The notes under the pieces were generated by a model. It searched no databases, was not told the origin of the DNA, and saw only the letters and a list, made by a program, of their open reading frames with translations. Positions 40,238-48,221 of a stretch of 64,000 nucleotides of DNA are shown in pieces. The stretch covers positions 3,906,001 through 3,970,000 of the forward strand of contig NZ_JACBZM010000001.1 in NCBI RefSeq assembly GCF_013408525.1. The letters are read 5' to 3'. Every line of letters begins with the position of its first letter. The stretch's first letter is position 1. This DNA comes from Nocardioides aromaticivorans. Lineage in GTDB: Bacteria > Actinomycetota > Actinomycetes > Propionibacteriales > Nocardioidaceae. Position numbers and translations under genes: made by a program.

Positions 40238-40845
40238 CAGGGTCCCTCGGCGTCGGGGGTGAGCAGGTGCTGGATCGCGTCGCCATACAGCGCGACGACA
40301 CGGTCGGTGTCGGCGGCCGTGACGAGGGGGTCCTCCTGCCGGAAGACCAGGTTGAGCAGGCCGCCGAGCTGGGCGACCGCCAGCGCGACCCGCAGCTCAC
40401 GGTCGGGGCCGGTCAGCCGGGGCGCGAGCGCGGCGACATAGGTCTCGGCGGTGTGGCGGTTCATCTCCTCGCGGACCTGGTCGAGGTGGGCGGCCTGGGC
40501 GAGGGCGAGGTAGCGCTGGCGGAGCAGCGGACGGCCGGGCTCGAGGAAGTAGGCGACCAGTCGACGCCCGACCGTCTCCAGCGGTCCGTCGAGGACCGTC
40601 CCGATGCCGGTGGAGGTGTCGACGCAGCGCAGGAAGAGCGCCTCCTTCGACCCGAAGTGCCGGATGACCAGGGCGGGATCGACGCCCGCCTCGTGGGCGA
40701 TCGCCCGGACCGACGCGTCGAACCCGCGCTCCGCGAACAGCCGCCGGGCGGCCTCCTCGATCGCGGCCCGCGTGGCCCGCCCCGCCGGCCGCAGCTGGCG
40801 CTCGTCCGGCGGGACCGGACGGTCGGGGGAGGAGGTCTTGGTCAC
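40237..40845 (-). CDS. TetR family transcriptional regulator
   Basis: 202 residues from GTG 40845 (an ATG at 40863 would add six residues). TetR helix-turn-helix at about 20-65 (ATRAAIEEAARRLFAERGFDASVRAIAHEAGVDPALVIRHFGSKEALF) and a TetR_C_17-like ligand domain. GTG is preferred because TACGGT just upstream looks like a -10, which would make the transcript leaderless. Divergent from an MFS exporter with paired operators between, the classic drug-exporter repressor arrangement. Confidence 0.88.
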   Translation of the reverse strand: MTKTSSPDRPVPPDERQLRPAGRATRAAIEEAARRLFAERGFDASVRAIAHEAGVDPALVIRHFGSKEALFLRCVDTSTGIGTVLDGPLETVGRRLVAYFLEPGRPLLRQRYLALAQAAHLDQVREEMNRHTAETYVAALAPRLTGPDRELRVALAVAQLGGLLNLVFRQEDPLVTAADTDRVVALYGDAIQHLLTPDAEGP

Positions 40846-40874
40846 ACCGCAACCGTAGGGCATCGACCGGGCCG

Positions 40875-40913
40875 GTCAACGGTGTTGACAGCCCTTCGGT
40901 CAACGCCGTTGAC
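40875..40913. promoter_or_regulatory. Pair of GTCAAC-N3-GTTGAC operators for the TetR/MFS divergon
   Basis: GTCAACGGTGTTGAC (40875-40889) and GTCAACGCCGTTGAC (40899-40913), arms identical, centres 24 bp apart. They fill the gap between TetR (start 40845, minus) and MFS (start 40923, plus); the second site comes within ten bases of the MFS start. A third half-site GTTGAC occurs at 40916-40921. Confidence 0.8.
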
Positions 40914-40922
40914 TGGTTGACC

Positions 40923-42347
40923 GTGACAACTACTGCGCCTGCGGCGAGTGCCGCGACCGGTGGCCGCACCGGGTCGCCCCTGCTGACCGTCGCCGTCCTG
41001 TGCCTCGGCGGGCTGGTCGTGTCGCTGACCCAGACGATGGTCATCCCGATCCAGGGCCAGCTCGGGATGCTGCTGCGCACGAGCGAGGCCAACGCGTCGT
41101 GGGTGGTCACCGCGACCCTCGTCGCCGGCGCCGTCTCGATGCCGATCTCCGGGCGCCTCGGCGACCTGTTCGGCAAGCAGCGCGTGCTCGTGGTCAGCTC
41201 CTCGCTGCTCGTGCTCGGCTCGCTCGTCTGCGCCCTGAGCAGCTCGCTCGCCCCGATGCTGGCCGGCCGCATGCTGCAGGGCCTCGCGATGGGCTTCATC
41301 CCCGTCGGCATCGCGCTGATGCGCGAGGTCGTGCCGCCGCAGTTCGCGGCGACCGGCATGGCCGCGATGAGCGCCACGCTCGGCGTCGGTGGTGCGATCG
41401 GCCTGCCGCTGTCGGCGTGGATCGTGCAGGACTTCAGCTGGCACACCCTGTTCTGGGTCTCGACCGGCCTCGCGGCGCTCGTCGCCGCGGCCGTCGTGCT
41501 GCTCGTGCCGCACGTGCGCGACGCCGTGCCCGGCCGCTTCGACGCCGTCGGCGCGGTGGGCCTGGCGGTCGGCCTGGTCGCGCTGCTCGTCGCGGTGTCG
41601 AAGGGCAACGACTGGGGCTGGGCCCACGGGCGCACCCTCGGCCTCGTCGCCGCTGCCGTCGTCGTCCTCGTCGCCTGGGGCAGCTACGAGCTGCGCGTCG
41701 CCGACCCGCTGTGCGACCTGCGGGTCACCGCCCGCCGCCCGGTGCTGCTCACGAACGTCGCCGCGATCGCGATCGGCTTCGGGATGATGGCCCAGGCGAT
41801 CGTCGTACCCCGGCTCCTGCAGTCGCCGGAGGCCACCGGCTACGGCCTGGGGCAGAGCCTGCTCGAGACGGGCCTCTGGCTCGCGCCCGGTGGCCTGGTG
41901 ATGATGGCCTTCTCGCCCGTGTCGGGTCGGCTGATCCGCCTGGTCGGCGCCCGCCGGACGCTGATGGTGGGCGCCACGGTGCTCGGCCTGGGCTACGTGT
42001 TCGCGATCTTCCTGACCGACGCCCCGTGGCAGCTCCTGGTGTCCAACTGCATCACCTCGGCCGGCATCGGGATCGGGTACGCCGCCATGCCGACCCTCAT
42101 CCTCGAGTCCGTCCCGCTGAGCGAGGCCGGCTCGGGCGTGGGCATCAACGGCCTGATGCGCTCCATCGGCACGAGTGTCTCCTCCGCCGTGATGGCGGCC
42201 ATCCTGACGTCCTCGACGACCAGCCTCGGCGGCTACGAGATCCCCGATGAGAGCGCCTTCCGGATCTGCTTCGTCGTGGGCGCCGCGGCCGCCTTCGCCG
42301 GGGTCCTCCTGGCCGCCCTGGTGCCCGCCCGCCGAACGGACAGGTGA
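40923..42347 (+). CDS. MFS transporter, DHA2 (14-TMS) drug exporter type
   Basis: 474 residues. About 14 hydrophobic helices; motif A-like GRLGDLFGKQRVLV between helices 2 and 3 and motif C-like LGVGGAIGLPLSAWI in helix 5. Proton-driven export of toxic compounds is the usual role, regulated by the adjacent TetR protein. Start taken at GTG 40923; an in-frame TTG at 40917 would add two residues and overlaps the third half-site. Confidence 0.9.
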   Translation: MTTTAPAASAATGGRTGSPLLTVAVLCLGGLVVSLTQTMVIPIQGQLGMLLRTSEANASWVVTATLVAGAVSMPISGRLGDLFGKQRVLVVSSSLLVLGSLVCALSSSLAPMLAGRMLQGLAMGFIPVGIALMREVVPPQFAATGMAAMSATLGVGGAIGLPLSAWIVQDFSWHTLFWVSTGLAALVAAAVVLLVPHVRDAVPGRFDAVGAVGLAVGLVALLVAVSKGNDWGWAHGRTLGLVAAAVVVLVAWGSYELRVADPLCDLRVTARRPVLLTNVAAIAIGFGMMAQAIVVPRLLQSPEATGYGLGQSLLETGLWLAPGGLVMMAFSPVSGRLIRLVGARRTLMVGATVLGLGYVFAIFLTDAPWQLLVSNCITSAGIGIGYAAMPTLILESVPLSEAGSGVGINGLMRSIGTSVSSAVMAAILTSSTTSLGGYEIPDESAFRICFVVGAAAAFAGVLLAALVPARRTDR

Positions 42348-42394
42348 CCAGTCTCAGATCCGGTCACATGTCCGTGACAAGACATCACGGGTAC

Positions 42395-42502
42395 CCGGAA
42401 CCTCGCCGTTCCCCGGTCGTTGATCGGAGTGCGTGGCTGCGGTGACTGGGGGGTTTCGCGACACGCGAAGGGGCGGCTCCGGCCCGAGACCGGAGCCGCC
42501 CC
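42395..42502 (+). other. Three consecutive hairpins, last one a terminator, before DUF445
   Basis: After the MFS stop: CCGGAAC/GTTCCCCGG hairpin (42395-42415), TTCGCG-ACA-CGCGAA (42455-42469), then a 13-bp GGGGCGGCTCCGG stem (42470-42482 with 42490-42502, seven-base loop). The last is a good intrinsic terminator for the MFS gene. The series could also be a small structured RNA or a leader for DUF445; I recognise no riboswitch class. Confidence 0.6.
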
Positions 42503-42530
42503 GCTTCCGTTCATGCGCAAGGATGGCCGC

Positions 42531-43793
42531 GTGTCCGCCGGCCCGCTGATCCCGTCCGACCCGTCTGCCGACGAGGTCCGCCGATCGGCCCTGCGCCGGA
42601 TGCGTACCGTCGCCGTCTCGCTGCTGCTCCTCGCCGCCGCCGTGTACGCCGCCACACTCGGCCGCGACGGTGCGTGGGGCTTCGTCAACGCGGGTGCCGA
42701 GGCGTCGATGGTCGGCGCGATCGCGGACTGGTTCGCGGTCACCGCGCTGTTCAAGCACCCGCTCGGGCTGCCGATCCCGCACACCGCGCTGATCCCCAAG
42801 CGCAAGGACGACCTCGGCAAGGGTCTCGAGCAGTTCGTCGGGGAGAACTTCCTGCAGGCCGACATCATCCGCGAGCGGGTGCTCGGCGTGCAGATCGCGC
42901 AGCGGGTGGCGGACTGGCTCGCGGTGCCGGCCAACGCCGAGCGGGTGGTCACCGAGGTCGCGGAGGTCGCTGCGGTCGCGCTCGGCAAGGTCCGCGACGA
43001 CCACATCGAGGCGCTCGTCAACGAGGCCCTGGTGCCGCGCTTCCGGGAGGAGCCGATCGCCCCGCTCCTCGGCGGGCTGCTCGCCGAGGCGCTCGAGGAC
43101 AACCTCCACCACGGCGTCGTCGACCTGATGCTGGAGGAGATGCACGACTGGCTGGTCGCCAACCCCGACACGGTGCACGAGGTGCTGGGGGAGCGGGCGC
43201 CCTGGTGGGCGCCGGAGAGCGTCAACACCTATGTCATCAACCGCGCCCACCTCGAGATGGTGCGCTGGATGGCCGAGATCCGCGACACCCCCGACCACCG
43301 GGCCCGGCGCGCGCTCGACTCGATGCTCGAGCGGCTCTCGGACGACCTGCTGGAGAACCCGGACACCCAGGCGCGGGCCGACCGGCTCAAGGAGCGCGTG
43401 CTCGAGCACCCCGCGGTGATCGGCACGGCCGTCACGCTGTGGAAGGCGCTCCGCAAGGCGCTGCTGACCTCGCTCGACGACCCGCAGGGCGCCGTACGAC
43501 GTCGGCTGCTCGTCGAGGTCGAGGCGGCCTCGGCGCGGCTGCGCTCCGACGCCCCGCTGCGCGAGCGGCTGGACCGGATGGCCGCCGACGCCGCGGTCTT
43601 CGCCGTCGAGCGCTACGGCACGGAGCTGACCGCGGTCATCACGCACACGATCGAGCGCTGGGACGGCAAGGAGGCGGCGCAGCGCATCGAGCTGCACGTC
43701 GGCCGCGACCTGCAGTTCATCCGGATCAACGGCACGATCGTCGGCGGCCTGGTGGGCCTGCTGATCCACGCGATCTCCGTCTGGATCCACTGA
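42531..43793 (+). CDS. DUF445 membrane-anchored protein
   Basis: 420 residues. A hydrophobic helix near the N-terminus (AVSLLLLAAAVYAATL), the DUF445 signature GAEASMVGAIADWFAVTALFKHPLGLPIPHTALIP, a long helical middle, and a C-terminal hydrophobic segment NGTIVGGLVGLLIHAISVWI. Function unknown. GTG 42531 is preferred over ATG 42513, which lies just after the terminator stem; neither has a strong ribosome site. Confidence 0.85.
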   Translation: MSAGPLIPSDPSADEVRRSALRRMRTVAVSLLLLAAAVYAATLGRDGAWGFVNAGAEASMVGAIADWFAVTALFKHPLGLPIPHTALIPKRKDDLGKGLEQFVGENFLQADIIRERVLGVQIAQRVADWLAVPANAERVVTEVAEVAAVALGKVRDDHIEALVNEALVPRFREEPIAPLLGGLLAEALEDNLHHGVVDLMLEEMHDWLVANPDTVHEVLGERAPWWAPESVNTYVINRAHLEMVRWMAEIRDTPDHRARRALDSMLERLSDDLLENPDTQARADRLKERVLEHPAVIGTAVTLWKALRKALLTSLDDPQGAVRRRLLVEVEAASARLRSDAPLRERLDRMAADAAVFAVERYGTELTAVITHTIERWDGKEAAQRIELHVGRDLQFIRINGTIVGGLVGLLIHAISVWIH

Positions 43794-43798
43794 ATTCC

Positions 43799-43836
43799 GC
43801 GAGCGGAGCGCCCCAATGTGGGCACGCTCCGCTCGC
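43799..43836 (+). terminator. Terminator hairpin after DUF445
   Basis: GCGAGCGGAGCG (43799-43810) pairs with 43825-43836; the 14-base loop holds a further CCC/GGG pairing. Starts six bases past the DUF445 stop. Confidence 0.75.
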
Positions 43837-43873
43837 CGCGAATCAGTCGATCCAGACGGGTGCTGGTTCACTG

Positions 43874-44170
43874 ATGGCCATGTTCGGCCGCAAGCGCAAG
43901 GACCCCGACCCCATCGAGCCCGCGGGCCCGGTGCCCGTCGACGTCGCGATCCGCGACGAGGTGATCCGGCTGGGTCAGTTCCTCAAGCTCGCCAACCTGG
44001 TCGAGTCGGGTGCCGACGCGAAGCCGGTCATCGCCGACGGGCTGGTCCAGGTCAACGGCGAGGTCGAGACCCGTCGCGGGCGCCAGCTGCGCGTGGGCGA
44101 CGTGGTGGTGCTGCAGGGGCAGGCTGCCCGGGTCGCCGACGGCGACGCCCCGGACAACCTGCCCTGGTGA
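43874..44170 (+). CDS. S4 domain RNA-binding protein
   Basis: 98 residues. Typical small S4 protein (YaaA/RlbA or Hsp15-like): IRLGQFLKLANLVESGADAKPVIADGLVQVNGEVETRRGRQLRVGDVVVL. It likely binds structured RNA or ribosomal particles. ATG 43874 or 43880 can start it; the first is used. The C-terminus is convergent with FKBP, six bases apart. Confidence 0.88.
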   Translation: MAMFGRKRKDPDPIEPAGPVPVDVAIRDEVIRLGQFLKLANLVESGADAKPVIADGLVQVNGEVETRRGRQLRVGDVVVLQGQAARVADGDAPDNLPW

Positions 44171-44176
44171 GACGGG

Positions 44177-44548
44177 TCAGCGAACAGCCAGCAGGTCCAC
44201 GACGAAGATCAGCGTCTCGCCCGGCTTGATCACGCCGCCGGCGCCACGGTCGCCGTAGCCCAGGTGCGGCGGGATCACGAGCTGGCGGCGGCCGCCGACC
44301 TTCATGCCCTGCACGCCGGTGTCCCAGCCCTGGATGACCTGGCCGATGCCGAGGCGGAAGTCCAACGGGGTGCCGCGGTTGTACGACGCGTCGAACTCCT
44401 CGCCGGTGGACAGGGCGACGCCGACGTAGTGCACCGACACGGTGCTGCCGGAGGGCGCCTCGGCGCCGTCGCCGACGGTGAGGTCGGTGATGACGAGGTC
44501 GGTGGGCGGGGTGGGGTCGACGAAGTCGATCTCGGGCTTCTGGCTCAT
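44177..44548 (-). CDS. FKBP-type peptidyl-prolyl isomerase
   Basis: 123 residues with an FKBP core: VSVHYVGVALSTGEEFDASYNRGTPLDF, the LGIGQVIQGWDTGVQGMKVGGRR active-site loop and IPPHLGYGDRGAGGVIKPGETLIFVVDLL. No signal peptide, so cytosolic folding help. Monocistronic, divergent from the kinase/surface-protein operon. Confidence 0.93.
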   Translation of the reverse strand: MSQKPEIDFVDPTPPTDLVITDLTVGDGAEAPSGSTVSVHYVGVALSTGEEFDASYNRGTPLDFRLGIGQVIQGWDTGVQGMKVGGRRQLVIPPHLGYGDRGAGGVIKPGETLIFVVDLLAVR

Positions 44549-44725
44549 CCCGCAAGCCTACGGCGTGCCCGACGCCGCCCCGCGGCGTGGCCCGCGCCAC
44601 CCGGTGGCGTGCCCGGATCTGGCGCCATTGCCGCCCGGAGGCGGCCGGGTCCGCGATACGCTGCGGGCCAGCGTCCCCACTTCTGGATGGGAGGGGTGGG
44701 GCAGGGGTCGTTCTCGGGGGTAGTG

Positions 44726-45541
44726 GTGCGGGTCAACACGACGGGCGTCGAGTCGTGGCCTGTCCCCGGTGGCTCGACCCGGCTCGTCTACTCCGCCGGC
44801 AGCCACCCGGGCCGGATCCGGACCGTCAACGAGGACTCCTCGCTGGTCGCCCCGCCCGTCTTCCTGGTCGCCGACGGCATGGGCGGCTACGCCCGCGGCG
44901 ACGTCGCCAGCCGGCTGGTCGTCGAGGCGTTCGAGCCGCTGTCCGCCCGCGCGCGCGTCGAGCCCGGTGACGTCGAGGCGGCGATCGCCGCGGCGCAGGT
45001 GCGCGTCTCCGCGCTGGCCGCCGAGTTCACCACCGCGCCCGGGTCCACGCTCGTGGCGGCGGCGTACGTCCTCCAGGACGGGCACGGCTACTGGCTGGTC
45101 GCCAACCTCGGTGACTCCCGCGCCTACTCCTACGCCCACGGCGTGCTCGAGCAGATCTCCAAGGACCACTCGGTCGTGCAGGAGCTCATCGACGCCGGCC
45201 GGATCACCCGCGAGGAGGCGATCGGCCACCCCGAGCGGCACGTGATCACCCGTGCGATCGGCGCGCTCACCGACGCCGAGCCGGACTTCTCCCTGGTCCC
45301 CGCCGGGCCCGGGTCGCGGCTGCTGCTGTGCTCCGACGGACTGACCTCGGAGCTGTCCGACACCGCACTCGTGCACATCCTCACCGGCCAGCTGCCGCCC
45401 GACGAGGTGGTGGCCACGCTGGTCGACGCCGCGGTCGCCGCGGGCGGGCACGACAACGTCACCGTGGTGGTCGTCGACGTCGAGGGCGGCGACGAGCACG
45501 CGACCGAGCGCACCCAGCCCTTCCCGGCGGTGCAGCCGTGA
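44726..45541 (+). CDS. PP2C family protein serine/threonine phosphatase
   Basis: 271 residues. Metal-binding motifs VNEDSSL (Asp near 36), FLVADGMGGYARGDVAS, LVANLGDSRAY, LLLCSDGLTSELSD and GGHDNVTVVVV are all present, so it should be active. It probably reverses phosphorylation by the kinase two genes on, the role of PrpC in the bifidobacterial PFNA cluster. GTG 44726 follows CGGGGG; an ATG at 44687 is possible. First gene of the seven-gene operon; its stop overlaps the FHA gene start. Confidence 0.9.
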   Translation: MRVNTTGVESWPVPGGSTRLVYSAGSHPGRIRTVNEDSSLVAPPVFLVADGMGGYARGDVASRLVVEAFEPLSARARVEPGDVEAAIAAAQVRVSALAAEFTTAPGSTLVAAAYVLQDGHGYWLVANLGDSRAYSYAHGVLEQISKDHSVVQELIDAGRITREEAIGHPERHVITRAIGALTDAEPDFSLVPAGPGSRLLLCSDGLTSELSDTALVHILTGQLPPDEVVATLVDAAVAAGGHDNVTVVVVDVEGGDEHATERTQPFPAVQP

Positions 45542-46746
45542 GCGCGTCCTACGCCGTCGGCGAGCTCGCCACCCTCGTCACCCCGCAGGGCATCGTCCTC
45601 GCGGCGGCCGACCGTCTCGCCGACCTCGTCCCGCTCGCCGGCGCCGACCTCGACCCGCTGAAGGTCGTCGAGGCGCTCTCGCGGGGCGCGCTCGGCGACC
45701 TGCCCGACTTCGCGGTCGTGCGTGTCGACGGCAGCGAGGCGCGGGTCCTGGTCCGCGGCGGGTTCGCCGTGCGGATCGCCGGCTTCGCCGTCGAGGGGCG
45801 CGACGCCGCCACCTGGACCGAGGCCACCGCCGCCCTCACGCCCGGCGACACGGTGGAGGTCGCCCCGGTCGGTACGCCGCTCGCCGGTGCCACCCTCCCG
45901 ATCACCGCCGGCGTCGTGCGCAGCGCCGGGCTGGCCTGGGTCCCCGTGCCCGCTGCGGAGGCCGAGGACCCGGCGCCTGCCGCGGTCCGGATCCCGGCGC
46001 CCGCCGCCGCTCCCGAGCCCGTCGAGGCCGCGCCTGTCGAGCCCGCGCCCGTCGAGCCCGCCCCGCAGGAGCACTCCCCGGCCGCCGAGCACACCGTGCT
46101 GCGCACCCCCGCCTCCGCCGCCGCCCCGGTCGTGCCGCCCCCGGCGCCGCCCGCGCCGCCGGCCCCGCCCGTCGCCGCACCGGCGGGCGGCTGGCCCGCC
46201 GCGCCGGTCGCGGACCCCGACCACGACGGCCGGACCATCACGCCCGCCCAGCTGCAGGCGCTGCGCGCGGGCCAGGCCGGCGTGCCCGTCGTACCCACCT
46301 CGCCGCCGGGGCCGCCGGCGCCGCCGGTGCCGCCTGCCCCACCCGGCCCGCCAGCCCCGCCCGCTCCGCCCACGAGCCACCAGCCGCCCCCGCCGCCCGT
46401 GCGCGCCCTTGTCGCGCTCCAGCTCTCCAGCGGCCGGGTCGTCACGATCCGGCGCCGGGTGCTCATCGGGCGCAGCCCGCGGGTCCAGCAGGTCGGCGGC
46501 AGCGCCAACCTCCCGGCGCTGGTCACGGTCGACGACCCCTATGTCTCCAGCACCCACCTCGAGGTGGCCTGCGACGGCATCCGCGTCACGGTCACCGACA
46601 CCTCCACCAACGGCACGCTGCTGGCGCGGCAGGGCCGGACGCCCGTCGCGCTCGACCACGGCGTGGCCACCGAGGTCGCGGTCGGCGACGTCCTGACCCT
46701 GTCCAAGGGGCTGACCGCGACGGTCATCCCCTCGCCGGAGCGCTGA
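45538..46746 (+). CDS. FHA domain protein with long Pro/Ala linker
   Basis: 402 residues. An unassigned N-terminal domain (1-140), a disordered Pro/Ala/Glu-rich linker (about 140-295 with runs such as PAPPAPPAPP), and a C-terminal FHA domain (about 305-395) with the phosphothreonine-binding signature GRS, SSTH and NGT residues. It should dock on phosphorylated kinase or substrate. Sits between phosphatase and kinase, GTG start overlapping the phosphatase stop. Confidence 0.88.
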   Translation: MSASYAVGELATLVTPQGIVLAAADRLADLVPLAGADLDPLKVVEALSRGALGDLPDFAVVRVDGSEARVLVRGGFAVRIAGFAVEGRDAATWTEATAALTPGDTVEVAPVGTPLAGATLPITAGVVRSAGLAWVPVPAAEAEDPAPAAVRIPAPAAAPEPVEAAPVEPAPVEPAPQEHSPAAEHTVLRTPASAAAPVVPPPAPPAPPAPPVAAPAGGWPAAPVADPDHDGRTITPAQLQALRAGQAGVPVVPTSPPGPPAPPVPPAPPGPPAPPAPPTSHQPPPPPVRALVALQLSSGRVVTIRRRVLIGRSPRVQQVGGSANLPALVTVDDPYVSSTHLEVACDGIRVTVTDTSTNGTLLARQGRTPVALDHGVATEVAVGDVLTLSKGLTATVIPSPER

Positions 46747-46748
46747 GC

Positions 46749-48221
46749 ATGCAGCCGCCACGGATCCCCGGGTTCGTCTTCGTCGACCTCGTCGGCGAGG
46801 GCGGCTTCGCCGACGTCTACCGCTACCAGCAGGAGCTGCCGACGCGGCAGGTCGCGATCAAGGTCCTGCGCAGTGGCGGCGACGCCGCCGCCCTGGAGCT
46901 GTTCCGCGCCGAGGCCAACGTGATGGCGCAGCTGTCCAACCACCCCTCGATCGTGCCGATCTACCAGGCCGGTGTGAGCTCGGACGGCCGGCCCTTCCTC
47001 GTCATGGAGTACTGCCCGCCGCCGCACGTCGCGCAGCGCTACCGCGCCCAGCCGCTGGCGGTCGCCGAGGTGCTCGACATCGGGGTGAAGATCGCCAGCG
47101 CCGTCGAGACCGCCCACCGGGCCGGGATCCTGCACCGCGACATCAAGCCCCACAACATCCTGACCAGCACCTTCGGCGTCCCGCTGCTCACCGACTTCGG
47201 CATCGCGTCGGTCGTGGGGGAGGGCGGCGCGTCCGGCCAGGGGCTCTCGATCCCGTGGTCGCCGCCGGAGGCGCTCCTCGCCGACAGCTCCGACGTGCGC
47301 AGCGACGTCTACTCCCTCGCCGCCACGCTCTACTCCCTGCTCATCGGCCACCCGCCGGTCGAGCGCCGCGACGCCCCCAACGACAACGCCAGCCTGATGC
47401 AGCGCATCGAGCGCGGCCAGCTCAGCCCGCTGCGCCGGCCGGAGGTGCCCGCCTCCCTGGTGTCGGTCCTGCGCCGGGCGATGTCGGTCGAGATCGACAA
47501 GCGGCCCGTCTCCGCGATGGTCCTGGGCCGGCAGCTCCAGGACGTGCAGATCGAGATGCGGCAGTCGCCGACCCGGCTCGAGGTCATGGACGCCTCGCCG
47601 TCGGCCCTCGTGCAGGAGCACCCCAACGACGCGCGCACCCTGATCCGCCCGGTCTCGGTGATCATCCCGGCCGCCGTCAGCGTGCGCCCCGCGCCCGACC
47701 AGGCGGCCGTCGACGAGCAGACCCGGGTCCCGGGAGCACCCTCCGCGACCGGCGGCTCCTCCCACAGCGGTACGCCGCCGCGTCGCGACGACACCCCCCG
47801 ACGCGGACCGGCGGGGCGGATCCTCGCGGGCGTGCTGGCGCTGGCGGTGGCCGGCGGCATCGGCTGGGCCCTGCTCGCCGGTGGCGAGGAGGAGGACCCG
47901 GACCGGCCCACGATCCGCGGCGAGGACCCCGCCGACGCCGTACCCGGTGACGAGGCTCCGCCGGCGCCGAAGGTGTGGACGACGGGCAAGGGCACCCGGT
48001 GGACCTTCCGCTGGTCCCTGGAGGAGCCGCGGCCGGACGACCAGTTCAAGGTGCTGTTCACCGGTGACGGGGCCAGCCAGGACGGCGCGGACTACACCGA
48101 GGAGACGAGCAGGGTGGTCACGGTCCCGGTCGGCTCGACGGTCTGCGTCGAGGTCGGCGTCACCCGCGAGGGCGCTGCGCCGTCCCCGCTCTCCAAGCCG
48201 GTCTGCGCGGTGGGCCAGTGA
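46749..48221 (+). CDS. Transmembrane serine/threonine protein kinase
   Basis: 490 residues. Hanks-type kinase: GEGGFADV loop (16-23), catalytic Lys38 in VAIKVL, HRD at 129-131 with IKPHN, DFG at 149-151. One membrane helix (about 357-380) follows a disordered region; about 100 extracellular residues with a fibronectin-like strand pattern and paired Cys (near residues 465 and 486) complete it. In the PFNA cluster the corresponding kinase is Pkb2. The stop overlaps the giant gene start (GTGA), so it is translationally coupled to the surface protein. Confidence 0.93.
   Translation: MQPPRIPGFVFVDLVGEGGFADVYRYQQELPTRQVAIKVLRSGGDAAALELFRAEANVMAQLSNHPSIVPIYQAGVSSDGRPFLVMEYCPPPHVAQRYRAQPLAVAEVLDIGVKIASAVETAHRAGILHRDIKPHNILTSTFGVPLLTDFGIASVVGEGGASGQGLSIPWSPPEALLADSSDVRSDVYSLAATLYSLLIGHPPVERRDAPNDNASLMQRIERGQLSPLRRPEVPASLVSVLRRAMSVEIDKRPVSAMVLGRQLQDVQIEMRQSPTRLEVMDASPSALVQEHPNDARTLIRPVSVIIPAAVSVRPAPDQAAVDEQTRVPGAPSATGGSSHSGTPPRRDDTPRRGPAGRILAGVLALAVAGGIGWALLAGGEEEDPDRPTIRGEDPADAVPGDEAPPAPKVWTTGKGTRWTFRWSLEEPRPDDQFKVLFTGDGASQDGADYTEETSRVVTVPVGSTVCVEVGVTREGAAPSPLSKPVCAVGQ

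Noticed and set aside
42354..42530. Known riboswitch (c-di-AMP, cobalamin or similar) before DUF445
   Set aside because: Hairpins are present but I could not match conserved core sequences of any class.
44620..44665. Promoter of the kinase/surface-protein operon (TTGCCG and GATACGCT)
   Set aside because: The boxes are plausible but the spacing of about 23 bases is too long; not strong enough to list.
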